The notes under the pieces are model-generated. The model searched no databases. It was not told the DNA's origin and saw only the letters and a program-made list of their open reading frames with translations. From Methanoculleus sp. UBA430 (GTDB taxonomy: Archaea; Halobacteriota; Methanomicrobia; Methanomicrobiales; Methanoculleaceae): a stretch of DNA of 64,000 nucleotides. Shown piece by piece: positions 44,970 to 52,555 of this stretch (position 1 is its first letter; every line of letters begins with the position of its first letter). The DNA lies in the NCBI RefSeq assembly GCF_002506585.1, contig NZ_DAXW01000012.1, forward strand, positions 62,001 through 126,000, given 5' to 3'. Made by a program: the position numbers and the translations under genes.

Positions 44970-44985
44970 AACAAACCACCTGACG

Positions 44986-45005
44986 GTAACGGAAAAGACC
45001 GTTAC
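44986..45005. promoter_or_regulatory. Inverted repeat upstream of the symporter operon
   Basis: A perfect 7-bp inverted repeat (gtaacgg, six bases, ccgttac) lies 16 bases before the start of the small accessory gene. A GTGCGG-type hairpin with a T run follows at 45060-45079. The first is a candidate operator; the second may be a terminator or leader hairpin. Confidence 0.5.
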
Positions 45006-45276
45006 ATTACACGGGAACGCAGCGAAAGGGCCGGTTCCCTACCTAAAGAAGAATGCGTTCCGCACTGACGTGCGGTTTTGCACCGGGGTGCACTGGTAGG
45101 ACTCTACGTTGTTGCCAATCATCGAGTGCCTAAACAGGCTTATCAGTTCATTCTATTTAACCTCTACTATTTCGTCTGCCGCTCGACCGGGAAAGGCGGC
45201 ATCGCTGCCGGCTACCTCCCGTCCAGAGGCCAAGGTCGTACCATGGGCCGCGGCGATGGCGTCCCGTCCCGGGCAC

Positions 45277-45420
45277 CAGGTCGGCGATCCCGGCCTTCGC
45301 GAGTTCAACGATACGGCCGGCCGTCTCGAATCTCTTTTGCCTGACGAATTCCGCTTTTTTGCTGGCATGCCCCATTTTCATGTCGATCTGCCAATCGGCC
45401 GCGTGCAGGAGCCTGGCCAT
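45277..45420 (-). pseudogene. N-terminal fragment of an SbcD/Mre11-like exonuclease
   Basis: The minus-strand frame from an ATG at 45420 reads LLHAADWQIDMKMGHASKKA then RFETAGRIVELAKAGIADLV, matching the start of DNA repair exonucleases of the SbcD/Mre11 metallophosphoesterase family. The Asp-Trp-Gln that begins the metal site is present. After ~48 codons the family match ends (the GD motif is missing) and the frame drifts into unrelated residues, so this is a decayed fragment. It lies before a truncated HsdM gene, as in a defence island. Confidence 0.65.
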
Positions 45421-45664
45421 CTAACTGCCTCTCGACAGAGATTTTTGCCCCTGGGAGGCGGCTTATAGGCGCCGATCTGGGTTTTAGAGGGGTGGGATCT
45501 TTTGCCAACTTCCATACTCCCGGTTGGCTGCGAATACAGGAAGATCGGTTCTGCAATCGCGTACTCTGCCTGGCCAGGTCGTACGCGGCCGTATATACTC
45601 TGCCATGAACGTTACGATCGTAAACAATCAATCTTAATACATTTTCGCACCATCGGATAATTAT

Positions 45665-46678
45665 ATGGAGAATTTTCAGCACATCACCAGTTTTATATGG
45701 AATGTTGCGGACGATGTCCTTCGCGATGATTTTAAACGTTCTAACTATCCCGACGTGATCCTGCCGTTCACCGTCCTCGCCCGTATTGACTGTGTGCTTG
45801 CGCCGACCAAGAAGAATGTGCTGAAGAAATACACAGAATTAAAAGACGAGATCCAGAACCTCGACGGTGTGCTCAAGCACGAGTCGGGCTATGCCTTTTA
45901 TAACACATCAAAATACGATTTCAAGCAACTCCTTGACGATCCTGAGAACATCCATAAGAACCTGATCGACTACATCAACGGCTTCTCCGAGAACGTCAGG
46001 GATATCCTGGACCGGTTCAAGATCAGGAACTCCATCCAGGCGCTGCACGAGAAAGGGTCGCTCTACCTGCTCGTCCAGAAGTTCGCCTCCGATACGGTGA
46101 ACCTTCATCCCGACCGCGTGAGCAGTCACCAGATGGGTTACATCTTCGAGGAACTCATCCGGAAGTTCAACGAACAGAACAACGAGAATCCCGGCGAGCA
46201 CTTCACGCCCCGCGAGGTGATCAAACTGATGGTGAACCTCATGCTCGCGGGCGACGCGGATATGCTTACTCACAACCATATCATCAAGACGGTCCTCGAT
46301 CCGGCCTGCGGGACCGGCGGGATGCTCTCGGTCACCAAGGAGCACATCGTCTCCGAGATCAACCCGAACGCGGACATCCGGCTCTTCGGGCAGGAGACGA
46401 ACGACGAGACCTACGCGGTCTGCAAGAGCGATGTACTGATCAAAGGCGACGACCGCGACGCGGACAATATCATGCGCGGCTCCTCGTTCTCAAGAGACGG
46501 GCATCCGGGGATGAAGTTCGACTACATGATCTGCAACCCGCCCTACGGGAAGTCCTGGAAGCAGGAGGAAGACTTCATTAAGGCCGAGTTTGAGCGCGGT
46601 TCGGCTGGACGGTTCGATGCGGAGATCAAGGGGCTCGAAGCGGAGACCCTGGTGATGGTGAAGGGGATGATGGGATGA
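45665..46678 (+). CDS. hsdM: Type I restriction methylase HsdM, truncated
   Basis: A 337-residue N6-adenine methylase of the type I HsdM family. It has the helical N-terminal domain, motif I (DPACGTGGM near 207) and motif IV (NPPYGKSW near 285), then GSAGRFDA. Intact relatives run to 500 residues or more with LPR..DGQLLFL next; here the protein goes straight to a short tail EIKGLEAETLVMVKGMMG. An in-frame internal deletion of ~200-300 codons fits this. The stop overlaps the Fic start as ATGA. Methylation activity is doubtful. Confidence 0.82.
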   Translation: MENFQHITSFIWNVADDVLRDDFKRSNYPDVILPFTVLARIDCVLAPTKKNVLKKYTELKDEIQNLDGVLKHESGYAFYNTSKYDFKQLLDDPENIHKNLIDYINGFSENVRDILDRFKIRNSIQALHEKGSLYLLVQKFASDTVNLHPDRVSSHQMGYIFEELIRKFNEQNNENPGEHFTPREVIKLMVNLMLAGDADMLTHNHIIKTVLDPACGTGGMLSVTKEHIVSEINPNADIRLFGQETNDETYAVCKSDVLIKGDDRDADNIMRGSSFSRDGHPGMKFDYMICNPPYGKSWKQEEDFIKAEFERGSAGRFDAEIKGLEAETLVMVKGMMG

Positions 46679-47778
46679 AGCCTTATGTCCCGGAGCCGCT
46701 GCCCCCGGCCCCCATCGACTGGGAGGCTCACATCCCGCAGATCGCGTCGGCGAACCGCGCTCTCGCCCGGTACGACGGCATCCTCCAGGCGATCCCGAAC
46801 CCACGGCTCCTGCTCTCCCCGCTCCTGACGCAGGAGGCGGTGCTCTCGTCACGGATCGAGGGAACGCAGGCGTCGCTTGAGGACGTCCTGCGCTTTGAGG
46901 CGAACCCAAAGGAGCCACTCCACGGTACAACCCTCGCCGACATCCAGGAGATCATCAACTACCGGGAAGCGCTGAATACCGCGGTGGAAGCCCTCAAGAC
47001 CCGGCGGCTGGATCTGGCGCTCGTCTGCGACCTGCACCGGATCCTTCTTTCCGACAGCCGGGGCATGGACCGGGAGCCGGGGTGCGTCCGCACGATCCAG
47101 AACTTCATCGGGCGGGACGCCCACATCGAGCACGCAATCTATGTCCCGCCGGCGCCGGAGGATGTTTCCGGGGCGCTCGCGGACTGGGAGGCATACCTGC
47201 AACGGGAGGAGAAGGACGTCCTCGTCCAACTCTCGGTCCTGAAAGCGCAGTTCGAGCTCATCCACCCGTTCTGCGACGGCAACGGGCGTATCGGGCGGAT
47301 GCTCGTCCCCCTCATCCTCTACGAGAAAGGGTTGATCGGGAGCCCGATGTTCTATATCAGCGCATTCCTCGAGCGGAACCGGCCGGCCTACTACGAGCGG
47401 CTGCTCGGGGTCTCACAGGACGGGGACTGGAACGGCTGGATCGCGTTCTTCCTCCACGCCATCGAGGAGCAGGCCGGGGCGAACGGCCGGAAAGCAAAGG
47501 CGATCCTCGACCTTTACGACGAGATGAAGCAGACGGTGCCGGAGGTGATCCGGTCACAGTACGCAATCGCCGCGATTGATGCCCTCTTTAAAGTGCCGGT
47601 CTTCATCCCATCCGAGTTTTACGAGCAGACCGGGATACCGAAGAAGACGGCAAACCGGCTCCTCCAGCAACTCCGGGAGCAGGATATTATTACCGCCCTT
47701 ACGGAGGGTGGGGGACGGCGCGCCACGACCTACGTCTTCTCGCGCCTGATCGCCATCACCGAGGGGGACCGACTGTGA
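46675..47778 (+). CDS. Fic-family AMP-transferase
   Basis: A 367-residue Fic protein, which attaches AMP or another nucleotide to target proteins. The active site is HPFCDGNGRIGR near residue 200 and the N-terminal inhibitory helix carries SSRIEGTQ near 60, the self-inhibition motif. A C-terminal winged-helix-like region (IPKKTANRLLQQLREQD) is present. The start overlaps the truncated hsdM stop by four bases. Fic genes are often found inside type I restriction operons; no hsdS or hsdR remains here. Confidence 0.9.
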   Translation: MKPYVPEPLPPAPIDWEAHIPQIASANRALARYDGILQAIPNPRLLLSPLLTQEAVLSSRIEGTQASLEDVLRFEANPKEPLHGTTLADIQEIINYREALNTAVEALKTRRLDLALVCDLHRILLSDSRGMDREPGCVRTIQNFIGRDAHIEHAIYVPPAPEDVSGALADWEAYLQREEKDVLVQLSVLKAQFELIHPFCDGNGRIGRMLVPLILYEKGLIGSPMFYISAFLERNRPAYYERLLGVSQDGDWNGWIAFFLHAIEEQAGANGRKAKAILDLYDEMKQTVPEVIRSQYAIAAIDALFKVPVFIPSEFYEQTGIPKKTANRLLQQLREQDIITALTEGGGRRATTYVFSRLIAITEGDRL

Positions 47779-48172
47779 GTATTCTGGTACCAGCAAACAG
47801 ATTTGTGTATATCAAAACCCCGATATACACAAACCCTGTTCCAGGAAGTGTTTGTGGGTCATCTACGATCCACAACGGAATTTGTGGGTCAGAAAACGCA
47901 ATATATGGCCCACAAGAATATTTGTGGGACATGGGTGACCCACAACGATCGGACCCGGCCGGCCGCCGGGCCCCCGGATCGCGGCACAGGGGTAGCGGTA
48001 TGAGCGCGGGAGACGGCGAGGGATAGGACTGCAGGAGATTGCCCTGGGATTACGGGCGTCGATATGGTTTTGAGAGGGAATGCGGGGATCGATCTCCGTT
48101 ATGGCGGGCATCCGGTCAACCCCGGACGATAAAGAAACCCGTATATACCCGGGTCGTAAACAGGAGAGCACA
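47779..48172. repeat. Palindrome array behind the Fic gene
   Basis: At 47802-47949 there are four inverted repeats with TTTGTG-type arms. The first has perfect 12-bp arms (tttgtgtatatc at 47802-47813 and gatatacacaaa at 47822-47833, loop of eight). The next three start at 47851, 47881 and 47921 with the arm TTTGTGGG(T/A)C and closing arms near 47867, 47908 and 47937. Arms share TTTGTG and CACAA but loops differ. Between 47950 and 48172 I see only a promoter (gtatatacc, near 48151). Confidence 0.75.
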
Positions 48173-48355
48173 ATGCCTCGCACTGAGGTTGTCCCCCGGC
48201 TCATTCAACAGATCTACCGGGCACGACCGGAGTTCAACCTATCGAAAATCATCACGAACAAGACGATGTGGAGCGGAGACCTCCGCATCGCCATGCGCGA
48301 GATCCCCGAGGAGGACTACCGGCTCATCCTCAAGCGGGCCGGAGCGGAGACCTGA
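48173..48355 (+). CDS. Small basic protein of unknown function
   Basis: A 60-residue protein: MPRTEVVPRLIQQIYRARPE, then FNLSKIITNKTMWSGDLRIA and an acidic/basic helical end. The ATG is preceded by a good AGGAGAG site and a TATA-like gtatatacc ~22 bases upstream of that. Composition matches true genes. It could be a helix-turn-helix-free partner of the neighbouring defence genes, but I cannot name it. Confidence 0.6.
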   Translation: MPRTEVVPRLIQQIYRARPEFNLSKIITNKTMWSGDLRIAMREIPEEDYRLILKRAGAET

Positions 48356-48552
48356 ACGATGCCCGGGATCACCGGCGTCACCTTCCCCGTAACCGGACAT
48401 CCCATACCCCTCCATAACCCTGAGTTCACGAAAACAACCGCTGGATCGGGAACCTTTTTATCCGGCCCGGACCATCATCTCGCGCAGGCGGCCGGCAGCA
48501 TGCCCATGCAAGAGAGGACCTCGATCCGGCCGACCGCACCGGGGAATACCGG

Positions 48553-48714
48553 ATGAAGGTGCTTGTACGAACCCCGGGCGGGGTTGAAGAGGTACGGGAG
48601 GTCGATTCCGAATGGGTCATCCCCGGTGACGTCCTTGACGACGGCTCTGTCGTCCTCGAACTCTGGGACGAACTCTCGGACGATGACTTCCTGGCGATCG
48701 GCCTCTACGACTGA
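48553..48714 (+). CDS. 53-residue acidic protein
   Basis: An open frame of 53 codons with strongly acidic composition (MKVLVRTPGGVEEVREVDSE near the start; ELSDDDFLAIGL near the end). Its ATG overlaps the stop of a short upstream frame (48500-48556) as ATGA, so coupling is possible. A TATA-like ctttttatcc lies near 48450. Codon use resembles neighbours, but I know no family. Confidence 0.5.
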   Translation: MKVLVRTPGGVEEVREVDSEWVIPGDVLDDGSVVLELWDELSDDDFLAIGLYD

Positions 48715-48859
48715 AGGGTGCGGGTGAAAGAACCGGAGGTCGTACGCAGGGGTGCCGCCGTGCCTGCGATCCGGCTCGTTTCCGGCGCATCTCATCGTGG
48801 AGCGCTGCTCCCCGCGCAAACCGTGAATCAGGACAATGTCGTAAAGATATTTCCGGCCT

Positions 48860-49171
48860 TCACGCGACGGCATAGATGTCCCTGCAGTTCTCTTTCACGG
48901 ATTCACGGAAGATCGGGTTTCTGATCGCCGATAGTTCAACGAGATCGATCTCGCGGCAAAAGAGCCGTGCCGGGCCTTCGGCGAGACCGAAATAGGCCTC
49001 AGCATGCTCCGCCGGGGCCATCGGTTCGAACTCGACGACAAAATCGATGTCGCTCGCTACCGGGTCGAACCGGTCGCCTGTTGCCTGGCAGAATATCCCG
49101 AACCGTCTCACGCGGCGGCGGCGAGCAATGCAGGCGATCTCGGGGATCTTCTCGCGGATGATTGGATGCAC
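48860..49171 (-). CDS. MntA-like nucleotidyltransferase with lost GS motif
   Basis: A 103-residue minimal nucleotidyltransferase. Most of the family pattern is kept: RRFGIF, TGDRFDPVASDIDFVVEF near 30-48 and the closing AIRNPIFRESV. The catalytic Gly-Ser that should stand before ATGDRFDP is replaced by Cys-Gln (IFCQATGD). The Asp pair of SDID remains. It therefore probably lacks transferase activity. No HepT gene adjoins it. The start is GTG with GAGGAG upstream. Confidence 0.72.
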   Translation of the reverse strand: MHPIIREKIPEIACIARRRRVRRFGIFCQATGDRFDPVASDIDFVVEFEPMAPAEHAEAYFGLAEGPARLFCREIDLVELSAIRNPIFRESVKENCRDIYAVA

Positions 49172-49303
49172 CGGACTCCTCTATGCCGATATTACCTTCC
49201 GGCAAGCATCATCACTTTCGGATGAGAGAGGATGGAGCGCCGTCTCCGCATCGCTCCAGTTCACTCCATCCAGGGCACTCCCCGGCTCCCGGCACTCCAG
49301 TCG

Positions 49304-52300
49304 TCAGAAACTCCTCTCTTCGATCCCCCGGACCGCCTGCTCGATCGTAGCAAAGACCTGCTCCTCGTCCACCGCAACCTCCACCCAGCGATCGGCGTCG
49401 ACGAAGTAGAGGTACGGCGTGACCGGCTGCCCCAGGAGCTGAGCGGCGGCATGCCGGTAGACCGTTATCTGGACCGCATACTCCTCGACGCCCCCCGGCG
49501 TCCCGGTCTTGTAGTCGACCAGGATCCAGGCACCGTCCGGCCGCTGCACCAGCCGGTCGATGGCTCCCTCGAATGGAACGCCGTTCACCCGCGCCCAAAA
49601 AGGCACCTCGCGGTGATCGGCGATCTTCCCCTGCATCAGGGGTGATGCCAGGAACCGCTCGTAGTGTCCCTGGAGCTCCTCCGCCCACCCGGAGTCCCGG
49701 CCGTAGCGCCGCAACACCACGGCGGGGTCCCGGCCGCGGAAGACCTCGTGGACGATCAGGCCGCGGGTTATCGAATCCGGACCGGCGGAGAACCGCGGCG
49801 GCCGGGATACCCCCGGACCGCTGAGGTAGTGCTCAATCTCGCTTGCCGAGTAGACGTGCTCCTCCTCCCCGGTGACCGGGGGGACCTTCCCCGGGCCGCC
49901 GCCCGCTGCCGGGACGTCGTCCGGAACCGGGATATAGACCGGGGAAGTCTCATCTACGTCGACCGGGATCTTCGCCGGGTCGAGGGTGAGCGCGATGCGG
50001 AGCGCCCCCAGGGCGGCTTCTTCCTGGGCGGAAACTTCCGAAGAAAGCCCGAGGCAGTGCGCGAGCCAGGCCATCCGGGTCTTTGCGGCTGGAAGGGTCT
50101 CCGGGACCTCACCCGGCATCACCCCGCAGAGGATCAGGTGATCCCGCGCCCGTGTTGCCGCGACGTAGAAGAGCCGCTTTCTCTCCGCCTCCTCCTTCTG
50201 CCGGTATTCTGCCTTGAGGAGACGGAGGACGGGCGTCTCCTCGCGCTCGTGGTCGTTTGCCGGGTTCGGTATCGAGACACCGAGCAGCAGCCCGCCCCCG
50301 ACCATGATGGTCGCCCCGCCGGTCTTCGGTGTCTCCGCGAGGTCGGGGACGACGACGACCGGGAACTCGAGCCCCTTTGCGGCATGCACCGTCATGATCG
50401 AGACCCCATCTCCCGGTGCAAGTTCGAGGGGGGCATCCCCTTCCCGCTGCCTCTCATCGATGCAGCGCCCGAGTTCCCCCACGAGGTCGGCGAGCGTGGA
50501 GCAGTCGGCCTCCCGTGCGATCGCGATCAACTTCTCGACGTTCGCGGCCGCCTGCTCGCCCCCGGCCATCCCGCCGAAGACTACGGCGATCCCCGACTCC
50601 TCGACGATCCGGCGGATGAGGCGGGCGGGCGGGAGCCTCCGGGCGACGGAGAGCCACCCCCGGAGAGTCGAGACCGCCGCGGCGGCATCCGGGTCGGGGG
50701 ACCGTTGCAGCCGCTCCCAGAGCGAGGCCTCCGACCCGGCGACGGCAAAGAGCCGGGCGTCGGAGAACCCGAAGTACGGCGACCGCAAGAGGCCGTAGAG
50801 CGCCACGTCGTCCAGGTCGTTTACGAGGAACCGGAGGATGTTGTAGACATCGTAGACTTCCTGGCGCTCGTAGAACCCGAGGCCCGCGTGGACGCGGTAG
50901 GGGACGCCGTAGCGCTCGAGCGCCCACTCGTAGTAGGAGAGGTTCGTCCGCCGTTCAAGCAGGACGGCGATATCACCGTAGCCCGCCGGCCGGCCCTCTC
51001 CGTTCCGGTAGACCTGTTTCTCCCCCCGCTCGACGATGGCCCGGATCTTTCGGGCGACCATCTCGGCTTCGGCCCGTCGGCCGGCCGCCCGGTCCTTTAC
51101 CTTCGGGCAGAGGAGGAGTTCGACCGATCCGGCCTCCTGCCTGAACGCTCGCAGCGGTTCGTAGAGGAATTCCCAGGGACGTCCTGACTCTGCCATCAGG
51201 GCGCCGAAGACGGCGTTCGTGAATCCGACGACCTCGGGCGTGCTTCGGAAGTTGACGTCGAGCGCGATCGTCTCGCCGCCGAGGTCCTGCTCGATCAGGT
51301 CGCGAGTATGCCGGAACTGAGCGACATCGGCCTCCCGGAAGAGGTAGATGGACTGTTTGGGGTCGCCGACGATGAAAAGGTTCCCCGGCTCCCGGCCGAG
51401 GATCGCGTGAATAATAGCGATCTGGACGGGATCGGTGTCCTGGAACTCGTCGACCAGGACAAACCGGAACCGGTCCCGGAAGTGCGCCGCGATATCCGCG
51501 TGGTCGGCAAAGAGCCGGTGGGTACGGTTGACCAGGTCGTCGAAGTCGAGAGCGTTTCGTCGCCGTTTTTCCGCTTCCACCGCCCCGGTGAAGGCGCGGT
51601 AGACCGTGCCGAGGTCGTGGAGGAAGTCGAGCGTCGCCCTTGTGAAGGGGTCGGCCGGGTCGATGGCAGGCGGGCAGGCAGTCTCGTGGTCCTTGAGACA
51701 CCCTTTCAGGACGCCGTAGGCCGCCCGGAGGCGTTCGAGGTCGTCTCCCGCCCAGTTCTGTTTCTGTCCCATATTTGCCCGGAACCGCGAACCCGTGTGG
51801 ACCCCGGCGAGTGCTGCGACCGCGTCTGCAGCGAGGTGCGGCTCGACGGCCCGGAGGTAGGTCTCGGCCGGGTCCCGTTCGCCGGGGTAGCGGGCGGAAA
51901 GGTCCTTGAGCGTCTCAAGCGAGGGGCCGGCACGGTCGAAGAAGGCTGCACGCGCCTTCGCCCGCTCTCCTTCCACGGCTGCCGTCCAGGCGTCGAGCAC
52001 AACCTCCTCGCTCCCTCGTAAGGCGGCAAAGAACGTCTCAGAGTCATCGCGGCGCGAGTAGAGCGCTTCCAGGTAGTTCTTCAACTCGTAGGCCCCGACC
52101 GCACGGAGGACGCCGATCACCGCGTCCCGGGCTCCTTGGGGCGGATCACCGTAGATGAGGTCATTCATTGCCTCATCGGCGAGCAGGATCGCCTCCCGCT
52201 CGTCGAGGACGGTAACGCCGGGCCCGACACCGGCCTCGAGCGGGAACTCGCGGAGGACGGAGGCGCAGAAGGCATGGAAGGTCGATATCTTCGCCCAGAG

Positions 52301-52555
52301 GAACTCGTCGCGGACTGCGTCCCACGCTTCGCCTCCCCTCTCCGCGAGGGCCTGCCGGACCCGGACCTTCATCTCCGCGGCCGCTTTCTCGGTGAAGGTC
52401 AGGGCGAGGATATCTCCGACGTCGACGCCGCTCTCGAGCAGGCTGATGTACTTCTGCACCAGAACGTGCGTCTTTCCCGTCCCGGCCCCGGCGGTGACGC
52501 ACTTGCTTCTCGTGTGGTCGAGCGCGGCCCGCGCCTGGCGTTCAGTCAGTCCCAT
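49304..52555 (-). CDS. addA: UvrD/AddA-type helicase-nuclease
   Basis: A 1083-residue superfamily 1 DNA helicase. Walker A is TAGAGTGKTHV near residue 21, with LALTFTEKAAAEM (motif Ia), LVDEFQDTDP near 360, GDPKQSIYLFR and VHAAKGLEFPVVVV further on. The C-terminal third is a PD-(D/E)XK nuclease (ILVDYKTGTPGG). This matches AddA, which unwinds and cuts DNA ends for recombination. It overlaps the addB stop by 14 bases. A RecBCD/AddAB-type enzyme is unusual in methanogens, which mostly use Mre11-Rad50 and HerA-NurA. Confidence 0.87.
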   Translation of the reverse strand: MGLTERQARAALDHTRSKCVTAGAGTGKTHVLVQKYISLLESGVDVGDILALTFTEKAAAEMKVRVRQALAERGGEAWDAVRDEFLWAKISTFHAFCASVLREFPLEAGVGPGVTVLDEREAILLADEAMNDLIYGDPPQGARDAVIGVLRAVGAYELKNYLEALYSRRDDSETFFAALRGSEEVVLDAWTAAVEGERAKARAAFFDRAGPSLETLKDLSARYPGERDPAETYLRAVEPHLAADAVAALAGVHTGSRFRANMGQKQNWAGDDLERLRAAYGVLKGCLKDHETACPPAIDPADPFTRATLDFLHDLGTVYRAFTGAVEAEKRRRNALDFDDLVNRTHRLFADHADIAAHFRDRFRFVLVDEFQDTDPVQIAIIHAILGREPGNLFIVGDPKQSIYLFREADVAQFRHTRDLIEQDLGGETIALDVNFRSTPEVVGFTNAVFGALMAESGRPWEFLYEPLRAFRQEAGSVELLLCPKVKDRAAGRRAEAEMVARKIRAIVERGEKQVYRNGEGRPAGYGDIAVLLERRTNLSYYEWALERYGVPYRVHAGLGFYERQEVYDVYNILRFLVNDLDDVALYGLLRSPYFGFSDARLFAVAGSEASLWERLQRSPDPDAAAAVSTLRGWLSVARRLPPARLIRRIVEESGIAVVFGGMAGGEQAAANVEKLIAIAREADCSTLADLVGELGRCIDERQREGDAPLELAPGDGVSIMTVHAAKGLEFPVVVVPDLAETPKTGGATIMVGGGLLLGVSIPNPANDHEREETPVLRLLKAEYRQKEEAERKRLFYVAATRARDHLILCGVMPGEVPETLPAAKTRMAWLAHCLGLSSEVSAQEEAALGALRIALTLDPAKIPVDVDETSPVYIPVPDDVPAAGGGPGKVPPVTGEEEHVYSASEIEHYLSGPGVSRPPRFSAGPDSITRGLIVHEVFRGRDPAVVLRRYGRDSGWAEELQGHYERFLASPLMQGKIADHREVPFWARVNGVPFEGAIDRLVQRPDGAWILVDYKTGTPGGVEEYAVQITVYRHAAAQLLGQPVTPYLYFVDADRWVEVAVDEEQVFATIEQAVRGIEERSF

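Noticed and set aside
47775..48026. Short open frames across the palindrome array
   Set aside because: Their residues simply mirror the repeated TTTGTGGG bases; no ribosome site and no family-like sequence.
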